Source: Thermovenabulum sp049701175
Lineage (GTDB): Bacteria; Bacillota; Thermosediminibacteria; Thermosediminibacterales; Thermosediminibacteraceae
Assembly (NCBI RefSeq): GCF_049701175.1
Contig: NZ_JBNATW010000002.1
Coordinates: forward strand, 1-64,000
Direction of reading: 5' to 3'
Length of the DNA: 64,000 bases
The first letter of the stretch is position 1; every line of letters begins with the position of its first letter. This document shows positions 34,377-43,453 of the stretch, in pieces. The notes beneath the pieces were generated by a model. The model searched no databases, was not told the origin of the DNA, and saw only the letters and a list, made by a program, of their open reading frames with translations. The position numbers and the translations under genes were made by a program.

Positions 34377-34472
34377 AAGTCTTTATATTATCAGTAAATG
34401 TTCAATAAAAATAGAAATTGAAAAATGGTAGAAGGTTTTCAATTCAAGTCTTATTTTCGCTGGGAAAGTTAT

Positions 34473-35039
34473 TTAAAATATATTTTCTAAATCGATTATG
34501 AGATCTTTAAAAATAGAAACTTTTACTTTGTCATCTTGCGTATATATTTCAGGCTGTCCGTATCTTTTGTTCTCCTGTAAAATAAACACATTCAAGATTT
34601 TGTTTCCGGGCTCTACTATCCAGTTCTCCTTTATCCCGTGTTTTCGTACAAGTTAAATTTATATAGTTTATCTTGCTGGGCTGTCGAAGACGAAGTAATT
34701 TCTACTATCTATCACGAGCTCCCGTACATCCTTTCTCATCAAGTTTGGCTTCATCGCACACGGCGATTATGTAGGGCTGAACTACAGTGTTTATTTCCTT
34801 CTCGTCCTTTTCATTTCCGTCAATAAATTTTACATCAAAAGGTGCCATATACACTTCACACGATTTATCTTTGAGATAATTGAAGAATTGGTAGAAAAGC
34901 TGTACTAAGTTTCTTTGATGGGTTCTTGAATGGGATGTCATCAAGTAAATCTGGCCATAATCGGTTCTACTCTTTCATTTTCCGGCCATGCTATATAATC
35001 CGCATAAGTATATATTTTATTTTCTTTTGGCAAAGGCAT
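34473..35039 (-). pseudogene. Uma2 family (DUF820) pseudogene
   Basis: Starts MPLPKENKIYTYADYIAWPENERVE and then shifts frame through loss of one base in GATTAATGG (here GATTATGG). In another frame follow YQFFNYLKDKSCEVYMAPFDVKF and INTVVQPYIIAVCDEAKLDEKGCTGA, then stops and further shifts before the C-terminal part at 34500-34670. It keeps the catalytic-core section that the copy at 23472-23912 has lost, but is frameshifted. Confidence 0.85.
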
Positions 35040-35194
35040 TTTTACACCTTCTTTCAAAAAACTACCCTCTCTTAAGATGCTCGCTTACATATATCAATTT
35101 TCGGGCTTTTTGTAAATATAAAGGAATCCAATCGTGGCAACCTTTGCCTTTTGCAACTAATTGAGCTGCTATAGCTTTTCTAAACTCTATACTG

Positions 35195-38100
35195 TTATAC
35201 AGTTATACTATTGAACAATTTTTCACACCAATCATTATCGTCAATAAACAATACATGATTTTTTTCATAATCACTTTTACTCGGTTTTTTCGCAAGGTTT
35301 TCAACTAGATCTTTATACGAAGTAGCAGACAAAATAAAAGATTCTAGTCTTATATTAGGATTATTTAGCCTTCTTTCGATAGTCTTTATAGTTACAACAT
35401 CTTCACCTGCATCTCTTGTCCCAGCAAATACAATTTTTTCACAGTCAAGACTTTTGTCGTGTTCAAGCCCTTTGGGATCTATAAAAACTATTATTTGGTA
35501 ATTCCCTTTCTTGAGCCACATTACAAAGTCAGGATAAAATCCAGCCCATGTAAGTTGAAAACCTACCCCAATTTTTGGAAAATTTCTCAATAAATATGTC
35601 TCAATGTCTTTAAATTTCTCTTTGTTTTCTTCTATAAACTTTCTTAAGTCTTTTAGGAATTTTATTTCACTTTCTACCAGGCCTTCTGGGGTAAATTTTA
35701 TTTTATCTTCTTTTTTTATTTTTTTCTTTAACAAAACCGGCACAAACAAATGAGATTCAAAAACTATCCTGGGCAGTACATCGGATTCATATTTTTCGTC
35801 TAACAGTTTTTCAAAATCTTTTATCAGTTTTTTTACTTTCTTAATTAATTCTTTTTCTCTCTTGTCTATCTGTACTAAATAACCAACAGAATTTTCTTTA
35901 CATATAAAAGGCAACATCAATTGTCCAGTTTTTTCATCTAACACGTAATTATTAATTTGTTCCGTCTCAAACCTTTTTGCCTTTTTCCTGTAATAAGCAT
36001 CAATATATCTTTTTAAAACCGATACAGCTATATCTTCCAACTTTGATATATCACCATGTTCCAGCTTATCAAAAACTCCTTTATAGACTACAACTTTGTA
36101 ATTGTTTTCCGCAGATATAATCTCCCGGAGTTTATTCTTATCAAATACTAAATTCCAGTATTTCTTTAACTTCTTATGTTCTGTAATCTCAAAAAAGATG
36201 CGTTCCCAATTTAAAAACGTGGTATAACGCTTTAAATCTAATGTATCATGCTCGATTTTTGCATCAAGATCGATTTCGGTATTATTTGTTTTTGAATACA
36301 CTTTTATTATAGGCGTCAAATCAATGCTTACGTGAACCGTTTCATCAGGCTCGAGCATTATAACTTTACTTTCTTCAAATTTTTTATCTTCTCTTTTACC
36401 GATCACATATAAATTCTTCCATTTTTCTTTATGCTGGTATTTAACAGGTATTAAAACGTTTTCATATTCGACTTCTTCTTTTCTAATTGCTTCTAAAAAC
36501 CTACTCAAATAATCCGCCTTGATGCCAAATATGTTTAGAGTTTCTAATACTGCAACTCTTGGATCCCCACTCCTTTTCAGTGACATATCTTTCCCCTTTA
36601 GCCTTACACCTCTGCCAAAGAGTTGAATAATCTGTGGTCCCTGGCCACTCCCTATGTTCAAAAGACCCATGGAAGAAACTCTCCACGTATCCCATCCTTC
36701 AATAAATTTTTTGGCTCCTATCAATATGTTCAAATTAGAAGCCTTGTGCTTTATGTAATCGAAGAGCGAATCGGTAATAAAATCTGATTGGATTTCAAAT
36801 CCTTTTTCTTCTAACCTTTTTTTAAAATCATTACCGCCTACATTTATAACGCCGAAGTAATCATTATCACCAACTCTCAGCCCAAATTCTCCTTCTGCAT
36901 TTTTGATTTCCGATATATTTAATTTGCCTTTTCCGTTAAAAACCCTATTATACAAATCATTTAAATCAACACCTTTTTCCTTCAACAGCTTAAATTTTTC
37001 TTTAAAAACATCTTCGCCATCATCATTTTTAAGTCCCGCTTTTCCTTCTAAGATTGTGTTTACCTTTTCTTTAAGCCAGTTCTCTTCCTTTATAACTTTA
37101 TTTAAAAAGCCAACAATCTGAAGTATGTCCGATTCCTCTTTATTAACTGTCGTTCCCACAAAGATCCATAAAGGTTTTTCTAAATTGTACTCTTCGGCCA
37201 ATCTTTTATTTTCCTGATAAAACATAACTTGCTCGTAAAAAGACAATAAATTGGCCACAAACATAATTTCCGAAAAGTGGTCTTCCGAAATCTGTTCAGA
37301 ATTTTTAACATTAATCACAAAAAAGTCCTTACCATATCCATCGAGGTAAAAGTATTTGTATGAATAATCAAATATGATTGATTTGGAATATTCCTCAAGG
37401 ATTTCTTTGTTCCTTTCGCTCAAAATCTGTCCGAATGTAGCACTATATTCAAACACAAAACCATTCTCAGCTAATTTAGCCCTCCGCGCGACCCATACCC
37501 GATCTTCAGAAGCCTTCCCTTTATGTCCTTCATCCACGAAAATAAGACTTCTTCCCTCAAAAGCACTTATTGGAAGGGTTATTCCTCCATCTTTTTTCTC
37601 ATCAACCAGTTTGGTTATTTCTATAATTAGCACCTCATTTTTAAAGTGAAACCCACTGTTTAAATTACCATCGTATATCCTGCATGGAATATCACTTTTT
37701 TGCAGTTCATCAAAGTGCTGCTTAGAAAGGCCTTCGTTAGGAGTAATCAAAAGTATGTTGTCAGGTTCGAAAGGCCTGTATTTCAAAAATTGAATATAAT
37801 TTATGTGCATAATTAGAGTTTTCCCGGAACCGGTGGCCATCCAGAAGGCCAGTTTGTTTAAATCCTTCAATTCAAAATCAGGTATGTCAATTTCGTTTTC
37901 ATTTCTGTATTGATTTAAAAATTCATTCAGCTGATTTAAAAACTCCACTTTATTGTTTTTCAACTGGTCCAAGAAAATTTCCGTAAAAAGAACAGGCAGG
38001 TATTGAAAATATTTGAGAACCACGTTGCCACGGCACCGGTTTATATTTCTAACGTATTCCTGAATGTTCTGGTCATACCGAAGTAGATCATCTTTGCAAA

Positions 38101-38263
38101 ACTTTATACCTTTCAATGACATCAAGGTTTTCATAAAGGGTGTAGTTTCATCACCATCGTCTATTCGTTCTTCTATATTTTTCAAAGGTAACTGCCTGAA
38201 ATCTTCTACTCCAAAAAGAGAAAGAAAGTATTTGCTTAATACCAGATATTTTTCCATATCCAT
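35195..38263 (-). CDS. res: Type III-like restriction enzyme, Res (helicase-nuclease) subunit
   Basis: A 1022-residue SF2 translocase-nuclease. Motif I is FWMATGSGKTLIMH (about residues 135-148), motif II FVDEGHKG, motif VI IIQLFGRGVRLKGKD. The C-terminal nuclease has YPDFVMW, then IVFIDPKGLEHDKS, a PD-(D/E)XK arrangement. It follows the Mod gene by 13 bases. Together they should cleave unmethylated DNA with ATP, as type III systems do. The gene appears intact, unlike most neighbours, which suggests it is under selection. Confidence 0.9.
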   Translation of the reverse strand: MDMEKYLVLSKYFLSLFGVEDFRQLPLKNIEERIDDGDETTPFMKTLMSLKGIKFCKDDLLRYDQNIQEYVRNINRCRGNVVLKYFQYLPVLFTEIFLDQLKNNKVEFLNQLNEFLNQYRNENEIDIPDFELKDLNKLAFWMATGSGKTLIMHINYIQFLKYRPFEPDNILLITPNEGLSKQHFDELQKSDIPCRIYDGNLNSGFHFKNEVLIIEITKLVDEKKDGGITLPISAFEGRSLIFVDEGHKGKASEDRVWVARRAKLAENGFVFEYSATFGQILSERNKEILEEYSKSIIFDYSYKYFYLDGYGKDFFVINVKNSEQISEDHFSEIMFVANLLSFYEQVMFYQENKRLAEEYNLEKPLWIFVGTTVNKEESDILQIVGFLNKVIKEENWLKEKVNTILEGKAGLKNDDGEDVFKEKFKLLKEKGVDLNDLYNRVFNGKGKLNISEIKNAEGEFGLRVGDNDYFGVINVGGNDFKKRLEEKGFEIQSDFITDSLFDYIKHKASNLNILIGAKKFIEGWDTWRVSSMGLLNIGSGQGPQIIQLFGRGVRLKGKDMSLKRSGDPRVAVLETLNIFGIKADYLSRFLEAIRKEEVEYENVLIPVKYQHKEKWKNLYVIGKREDKKFEESKVIMLEPDETVHVSIDLTPIIKVYSKTNNTEIDLDAKIEHDTLDLKRYTTFLNWERIFFEITEHKKLKKYWNLVFDKNKLREIISAENNYKVVVYKGVFDKLEHGDISKLEDIAVSVLKRYIDAYYRKKAKRFETEQINNYVLDEKTGQLMLPFICKENSVGYLVQIDKREKELIKKVKKLIKDFEKLLDEKYESDVLPRIVFESHLFVPVLLKKKIKKEDKIKFTPEGLVESEIKFLKDLRKFIEENKEKFKDIETYLLRNFPKIGVGFQLTWAGFYPDFVMWLKKGNYQIIVFIDPKGLEHDKSLDCEKIVFAGTRDAGEDVVTIKTIERRLNNPNIRLESFILSATSYKDLVENLAKKPSKSDYEKNHVLFIDDNDWCEKLFNSITV

Positions 38264-38276
38264 ATTATCTCGCCTC

Positions 38277-41258
38277 TCATCTGACCTCAGAGTTCATCAG
38301 TTTTTTAAAATCGGGTTCGATATAATTAATCTCAGCCACAAAATCGCCAAAATCTGGAGTTAAAGTGCTTTGAGCGTTTACATACACAATATGGGGCTTC
38401 CACTCAGACAATTCTTTCTTAATAAATTCCTTATCTTTCATGAAATCCTCTTCTGTCCAATTACTGCCGCAAGTCCGCCATACCACGGCATACGTCTTAT
38501 TCTCCTTTTCTCCCAATAAAAACATATATCTTTTTCTATCGTTATTTCTAAATTTGACCTTTTTTATTTTTAGCCCCAGAAGATAATTGAACGTTTCGGG
38601 TATATCTACAACCATTTCTTCCGGCTCTCCAACTTCCGAAAGGTTAACTTTTAGCCTATATGCAAAGGGGTCTTTTAGATTCTCGATATTCAAAAAATAC
38701 GGGCTTTCACTTGTCTCATAATCCAAAAAGTATTTCAACAGATATTCATCCTCTAAGACTTTTAAAACCTCCTGATTCTCTTTCAATTCAATATTGTCTA
38801 GTGTATCTTCATATTGCTCTAAAATTTGGTATTTGAAAAAGCCACCACAGCTTTTTTTATTATATTTTTCCTTAACGTCATTTTCCTTTGAAATGCCTGA
38901 TTTATCATAAGCTAATACCTTTTTCATCCTCGGCAAAATTACAGTCCAGAAATGCTCACCCATCTCAACCCCAATCCACCTTCTGCCGAGTTTGTGGGCT
39001 ACTGATGTGGTTGTGCCAGAGCCAAGGAAGAAATCCATAACAAGATCGCCTTCGTTGGAGGTAGATTCTATGACACGCTTGAGAAGGATTTCGGAGTTTT
39101 CGGTAGGAAAACCTTGTGTTTGGGAATACCCTGGTATATCTGTCCAATTTGAATCTATAACTTCAAACTCGCTCATCAAATATTGAGGCATTTTATAATG
39201 CTTATTTCCAAAAACATCTATATACTCTTTTTCCACTATTCTAATACGTTGTTCTTTTAATAATTGATCAACTTTTTCTTGAGAAAAAGTCCAATGCCTA
39301 CCTTTTGGAGCTATAAATTTTTTTCCATTTATATAAATCTCATTCATTCTTGGATTTTCTTTTGGAGAGTGCATATCAAGCCATTGTACTTCTTTCTCCC
39401 GCTTCTTATACTGCGGTATTATTTGAGTTTTTTCTGACTTTGCATATAAAAATAAACTCTCTAACGCAGGATTAAACCTTGTATAAATAGGGCCTTGAAT
39501 ATTTGTTTTTCTTATATTCACTTCATTCCTAAAATTCTCCTCTCCAAAAACCTCATTCATCAAAAGTCTAACATACATATTCCCATTATAATCACATCTA
39601 ATAAAAATACTTCCTTTTTCCGACAGCAAATCCCTTGCCAGCTTTAACCTATTTTCCAATATGCTTACCCATGTAGAATCTTTATATTTCACATTATAAA
39701 GATAATCCGCATCCTGTTCCTTGTTAAAAGGCGGGTCTATGTAGATGGTCTGCACCTTCTCTTTATATTTAGCCAAAATCGTATTCAACGCCTGCCAGTT
39801 TTCGCTTTTTATAAGAAGTCCGTCCAATGCTTCATCTAAGTCTATATTGCGGGTTATGTTTTCCAAAAGCTTTTCTTTAAACTCTTTATCAAAATATTTT
39901 GTGTCAATAGGAAGCTTCTTATATTCATTACCTACAATATCCTCTTTTTCGATCAAATCTTCTCTACTCTTTATCTCACTAAATCCTAATTCTTCCCATT
40001 CTTTTAGCTGTCTTTCATTGCTTAAAATTTCGTCTATGATTTCCTCTAAGAATTCTTCACCAGCCCATTTTGCTATTCTGTCAAGGGTTATTACGTATTC
40101 CGTAGATAAAACAAACTTTTTCTTCTCCCATAGCCTCTTTTGGAAGTTTTCAATCTGGGCAAGAAAATCTATAATAGCTTCGCCAATTTGCCTTACCACT
40201 TTCGCCCGTATGATATGCTTGTTCGAATACTTTTCTCTTTCCAATGTGTCAAGGTCCAACACTTCTGATTTTATATAGTAATCCAGTTGGCCGGATAAGA
40301 ATCCCTTTAAATCTTTGTGAATAAAATAGTCCTTCGTATTCTTTCCGGTAAACCGGTCCAAATGATACTTAAGTAGAGGGGTTTCGTTTTTATCTTTTTG
40401 TAAATATAAAGAAACTTCCTTATTTACTTTTGCAACCTCATTCACTATTGAGCTAAAAGAAAATTCATTGACCTTCTGCTGCTTGGAGGTGTTGCTCCCT
40501 CCTGCCACATTATATTTTTTGACTTCATCCTCTGTAAGCTCTCTATATTGAAATCTAATAACCAATTCTTTCCCCTGAAATTCGGTAGGTTTATCATCAT
40601 CTAATACGAAAAATCTTTCCTTAGTCGCTTTATTTGAACCCAACTCTTCCTTTGCTTCAACTACCCTGAAAATAACCTTGTAATCATCAACTTTAAAGGT
40701 GTAATCTCTGAATAAAAGACCCGTTTTTGTATAATACTGATCCTTATTTGCCCAATATAAGGCTACTTCTTCGCCATTATAGGGGATAGCATATTTGTGC
40801 CCTTTGATAGAATAGCGGTATTGGGGGACAAAATCTCCTTCTTCATAATACCGGGAAAAGAAGTTGTAAAGGTCGTTAAAAACTTGTAGCTTTATCTCAT
40901 CAGCCTTTTCAGCTTCGTCTTTTTGCCGCTTTAACTCTGCATATTTATGCCCCGCAGGGGTATTTTTAAACCTTTCCTTTACTTCCCCTGAAGGCGAAAA
41001 TACTTCTTCTCCTAGTGCTTTTCCTATCTCTTCTAATTGGACCTTCGCTCTCTGTAATTCCATCTCTAAATCTTTAGTAAGACCAGCCTTGTGTTCTTTA
41101 AAGGCTTCCTCTACTATTTGAAAAAGCCTGTTTTCGATAAAATCCTCTATTTGCTCCTTTTTGTAATTTAATATCCTGTAAATGCCAAAATCCAAATCAG
41201 ATGCATCGAATTGGAAAATCTCCCTCAATAAATTTCTGAATTTGTAGAAACTATCCAT
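38277..41258 (-). CDS. mod: Type III-like DNA methyltransferase, Mod subunit
   Basis: A 993-residue, probably N6-adenine, methyltransferase of the beta type. Motif IV is IYIDPPFN (about residue 509), and motif I comes later as VMDFFLGSGTTTSVAHKLGRRWIGVEMG (about 770). The stretch between them includes the target-recognition region (about 560-740). The N-terminal 480 residues have no recognised catalytic motif, making the protein longer than classic type III Mod (about 650). GGAGGATT precedes the ATG. It forms an operon with res. Confidence 0.9.
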   Translation of the reverse strand: MDSFYKFRNLLREIFQFDASDLDFGIYRILNYKKEQIEDFIENRLFQIVEEAFKEHKAGLTKDLEMELQRAKVQLEEIGKALGEEVFSPSGEVKERFKNTPAGHKYAELKRQKDEAEKADEIKLQVFNDLYNFFSRYYEEGDFVPQYRYSIKGHKYAIPYNGEEVALYWANKDQYYTKTGLLFRDYTFKVDDYKVIFRVVEAKEELGSNKATKERFFVLDDDKPTEFQGKELVIRFQYRELTEDEVKKYNVAGGSNTSKQQKVNEFSFSSIVNEVAKVNKEVSLYLQKDKNETPLLKYHLDRFTGKNTKDYFIHKDLKGFLSGQLDYYIKSEVLDLDTLEREKYSNKHIIRAKVVRQIGEAIIDFLAQIENFQKRLWEKKKFVLSTEYVITLDRIAKWAGEEFLEEIIDEILSNERQLKEWEELGFSEIKSREDLIEKEDIVGNEYKKLPIDTKYFDKEFKEKLLENITRNIDLDEALDGLLIKSENWQALNTILAKYKEKVQTIYIDPPFNKEQDADYLYNVKYKDSTWVSILENRLKLARDLLSEKGSIFIRCDYNGNMYVRLLMNEVFGEENFRNEVNIRKTNIQGPIYTRFNPALESLFLYAKSEKTQIIPQYKKREKEVQWLDMHSPKENPRMNEIYINGKKFIAPKGRHWTFSQEKVDQLLKEQRIRIVEKEYIDVFGNKHYKMPQYLMSEFEVIDSNWTDIPGYSQTQGFPTENSEILLKRVIESTSNEGDLVMDFFLGSGTTTSVAHKLGRRWIGVEMGEHFWTVILPRMKKVLAYDKSGISKENDVKEKYNKKSCGGFFKYQILEQYEDTLDNIELKENQEVLKVLEDEYLLKYFLDYETSESPYFLNIENLKDPFAYRLKVNLSEVGEPEEMVVDIPETFNYLLGLKIKKVKFRNNDRKRYMFLLGEKENKTYAVVWRTCGSNWTEEDFMKDKEFIKKELSEWKPHIVYVNAQSTLTPDFGDFVAEINYIEPDFKKLMNSEVR

Positions 41259-41577
41259 TGGTAAGTAATCCTCCTATACACTTACGTATTATTAAATGCT
41301 TATTAAATTTGAAATTCAATATCTCCATCCCAACAAGCCACTCCTTCACTATCAAATTTATAATTCTATATTTCTTGAGGCTTTCCTTCCTTCTGAAAGC
41401 AGATTTAAAACAAAAAAGCCGAAAGAATAATTCTCCGGCAATGATAAGAACAATTCTTCGGATATTTCCTTTTAAAACGCGGATTTCATTCCTCAATGTA
41501 TCGAGCAAAATTGCATCATTTTCCATCCACCTTTTTATATACTCTCTTAACCTTTGCAAGTTATAGGTATCAAGCAT
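41251..41577 (-). CDS. Short ORF with NurA-like N-terminus, probably a remnant
   Basis: The first 42 residues (MLDTYNLQRLREYIKRWMEN, then DTLRNEIRVLKGNIRRI) resemble the N-terminus of NurA-like nucleases found beside helicase-methyltransferase operons, from memory only. The remaining sequence is hydrophobic-basic and looks out of frame. A different frame just before mod encodes FDSEGVACWDGDIEFQI and stop, which looks more protein-like. So the gene may be a frameshifted and mostly deleted first gene of the mod-res operon. It overlaps mod by 8 bases. Confidence 0.4.
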   Translation of the reverse strand: MLDTYNLQRLREYIKRWMENDAILLDTLRNEIRVLKGNIRRIVLIIAGELFFRLFCFKSAFRRKESLKKYRIINLIVKEWLVGMEILNFKFNKHLIIRKCIGGLLTNG

Positions 41578-41642
41578 TATTATGTTAATTTACTTTTGTT
41601 AATTTAGATGCACCGCCATCCACGCCATTGTCAGAAAATTAT

Positions 41643-41670
41643 AAGCCCCGGTATTACCCGAGGCTTTTAT
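41643..41670 (-). terminator. Flagellin terminator
   Basis: On the minus strand AGCCTCGG and CCGGGGCT enclose a short loop, followed by TATAATTTT, about 30 bases after the flagellin stop. Confidence 0.7.
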
Positions 41671-41698
41671 AAATTGCTCTTGAAATATTAACTTTAAA

Positions 41699-42541
41699 TT
41701 AACCCAACAGCTTAAGTACTGACTGCGGCAGCATATTTGCCTGTGCAAGCATTGCAGTTGCAGCTTGATTGAGTATGTTCATCTTGGTGAACTCCATCAT
41801 TTCTTTTGCCATATCTACATCGCGGATACGGGATTCAGCTGCAGTGAGGTTTTCAGATGCAACGGAAAGATTATTAATAGTATGCTCGAGACGATTTTGT
41901 GTAGCACCTAAAGCAGATCGTTGGGCAGAAACTGTATTTATGGCATCATCAATAGCTTGGAGAGCAGTATCAACATCGCTACCATCCGTAAATGAAGTTA
42001 CATCTATTTTAGTTGAATCAACGCCTAATGTAGTTGCATCCATAGCATCAATATTTAATTTTAATTGCTGTGTAGCATTTGCACCAATTTGAAATACTAA
42101 ATCGGCAGTACCGTTAGCAAAACTACCATCTAACAAGGTCTTACCATTAAACTGAGTCCGTTCACTAATTTTAGTGATTTCATCAGCTAACTGGACAATT
42201 TCATCTTGAATTGCTTGTAGATCTTCACTCTGATTAGTTCCTAGGTTCCCTGCTTGCACTACAAATTCACGCATACGTTGTAATATTGAATGGGTTTCAT
42301 TTAATCCCCCTTCTGCCGTTTGTATAAGTGAAATGCCATCTTGAGCATTTCTGATAGCTTGCTCTAAGCCTTTAATCTGCCCTCTCATCTTCTCGCTTAT
42401 AGCGAGACCTGCTGCATCATCGCCTGCGCGGTTAATTCTAAAGCCAGAAGAGAGTTTTTCCAAAGATTTCTGAAGTGAAGTGTTGTTTACTGTTAACTGC
42501 CTGTACGCGTTAAGTGCACTGATGTTGTGGTTAATTCTCAT
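41699..42541 (-). CDS. hag: Flagellin
   Basis: A 280-residue flagellin, short as in Bacillus Hag. The N-terminal D0/D1 domain (MRINHNISALNAYRQL, LEKLSSGFRINRAGDDAAGLAISEKMRGQI) and the C-terminal D1/D0 domain (SAESRIRDVDMAKEM-like, ending SVLKLLG) are complete, with a short variable middle. It has its own SigD promoter, a hairpin leader with a CsrA-type site, and AGGGAGGA before the ATG. Downstream of csrA-fliW in the same direction. It is the only flagellin in the window. Confidence 0.96.
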   Translation of the reverse strand: MRINHNISALNAYRQLTVNNTSLQKSLEKLSSGFRINRAGDDAAGLAISEKMRGQIKGLEQAIRNAQDGISLIQTAEGGLNETHSILQRMREFVVQAGNLGTNQSEDLQAIQDEIVQLADEITKISERTQFNGKTLLDGSFANGTADLVFQIGANATQQLKLNIDAMDATTLGVDSTKIDVTSFTDGSDVDTALQAIDDAINTVSAQRSALGATQNRLEHTINNLSVASENLTAAESRIRDVDMAKEMMEFTKMNILNQAATAMLAQANMLPQSVLKLLG

Positions 42542-42548
42542 AAAATCA

Positions 42549-42587
42549 TCCTCCCTGATTTTTATTTCCCCGCGTCCCTGCGGGGAA
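42549..42587 (-). promoter_or_regulatory. CsrA-binding leader of flagellin mRNA
   Basis: On the minus strand TTCCCCGC and GCGGGGAA (42566-42587) enclose the loop AGGGAC, presenting a GGA in a hairpin loop as CsrA prefers. A second GGA lies in the ribosome binding site AGGGAGGA (42549-42556). This two-site layout matches the known control of Bacillus hag by CsrA, relieved by FliW. Both genes lie just upstream here. Confidence 0.7.
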
Positions 42588-42591
42588 TTTT

Positions 42592-42609
42592 ATTTGCCGG
42601 CCGGCAAAT
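42592..42609. repeat. Perfect 18-base palindrome in the flagellin leader
   Basis: ATTTGCCGGCCGGCAAAT reads the same on both strands. It lies just downstream of the predicted SigD start site. It may be a protein-binding site or an RNA hairpin protecting the 5' end. Confidence 0.7.
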
Positions 42610-42623
42610 TGTTTTCACTTAAT

Positions 42624-42650
42624 ATATCGGATTTTAAGGTGTATAATTTA
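42624..42650 (-). promoter_or_regulatory. SigD (sigma-28) promoter of flagellin
   Basis: Minus-strand TAAA (42647-42650), a 15-base spacer, then TCCGATAT (42624-42631): a near-perfect match to TAAA-N15-GCCGATAT. Confidence 0.9.
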
Positions 42651-42757
42651 ATCCTTTTTACCACCTTTTTTTGACGGTTTTTGCCTTTTTTGTCTATTAT
42701 TCTTTTTATTTCTCGTTATTCTGCCTAATATTTTCCTCTTTTAAAATTTATCCTCTT

Positions 42758-42988
42758 TCATCTTCCCTTCATTTTCTTTTCAATTTCTTCAAAGGCTTTT
42801 ACGGATAAATCAAAGGCTTCTTTGTTTTCGCCTTTTATTTCCTCTATAAGTTCCGCCCGTAAAATTTTTACTCCTTTCGGGACGTTTATCCCCAGTTTTA
42901 CCCTGTCCCCTTCGATTTCGACAACGGTTATTTCCACCTCATCGCCTATCAAAAGTTTTTCTCCCTTTTTCCTTGAAAGGACGAGCAT
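42758..42988 (-). CDS. csrA: Carbon storage regulator CsrA
   Basis: A 76-residue RNA-binding protein, MLVLSRKKGEKLLIGDEVEI, with the RNA-contact GVNVPK-like GINVPKGVKILRAELIEEI. It binds GGA motifs and represses translation; its likely target is the flagellin leader 200 bases downstream. It follows fliW by 14 bases. FliW sequesters it. Confidence 0.95.
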   Translation of the reverse strand: MLVLSRKKGEKLLIGDEVEITVVEIEGDRVKLGINVPKGVKILRAELIEEIKGENKEAFDLSVKAFEEIEKKMKGR

Positions 42989-43002
42989 ATTCCAGACTCC
43001 TT

Positions 43003-43437
43003 TTAATTTTCAGCAAAAATTTTTATGGGCTGTTTTATTTTATATTCCGGATTTTCGGCGATGAGCTGGTCTCCGATGCGGTTTAACGGATTTAATACTA
43101 TTGGGGCTTTCAGGTTAACTGTTGTACTTTCGAGGTCTTTGGGGACGGTGAGGATGCACAATATCACAGCATCCTCAATTGATGAAAGCTCGAGGTTTTT
43201 TAAATCGCTTTCGTTTATAATAGGTTCATATTCGGGGAAAAAACTTAAAGGGTCTATTATAGGCAGTGCAAAATCCTTTTCCTCCACCGACTGAAGCCAT
43301 TTTATGATATCGCTTCCTGGATGGTCGATGAGGACGAATCTTTTTAAGTCTTCAAAGCCTATTATGCCGTTCGGGAAGTTTATAATTTTTTCTTCCTCTA
43401 TTTCAATTTCACCGAAAAATTTTGTTTCTATTTTCAT
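43003..43437 (-). CDS. fliW: Flagellar assembly factor FliW
   Basis: A 144-residue protein with FGEIEIEEEKIINFPNGIIGFEDLKRFVLID and the C-terminal NPLNRIGDQLIAENPEYKIKQPI typical of FliW. It antagonises CsrA and binds flagellin, coupling filament assembly to flagellin translation. It comes directly before csrA. On its upstream side a toxin-antitoxin pair separates it from the DUF6470 gene. Confidence 0.95.
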   Translation of the reverse strand: MKIETKFFGEIEIEEEKIINFPNGIIGFEDLKRFVLIDHPGSDIIKWLQSVEEKDFALPIIDPLSFFPEYEPIINESDLKNLELSSIEDAVILCILTVPKDLESTTVNLKAPIVLNPLNRIGDQLIAENPEYKIKQPIKIFAEN

Positions 43438-43453
43438 GAAAAGTACCTCCGAT

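Noticed and set aside
39745..40278. Plus-strand 177-codon frame opposite mod
   Set aside because: Ser/Phe/Leu-rich antisense shadow typical of AT-rich coding DNA.
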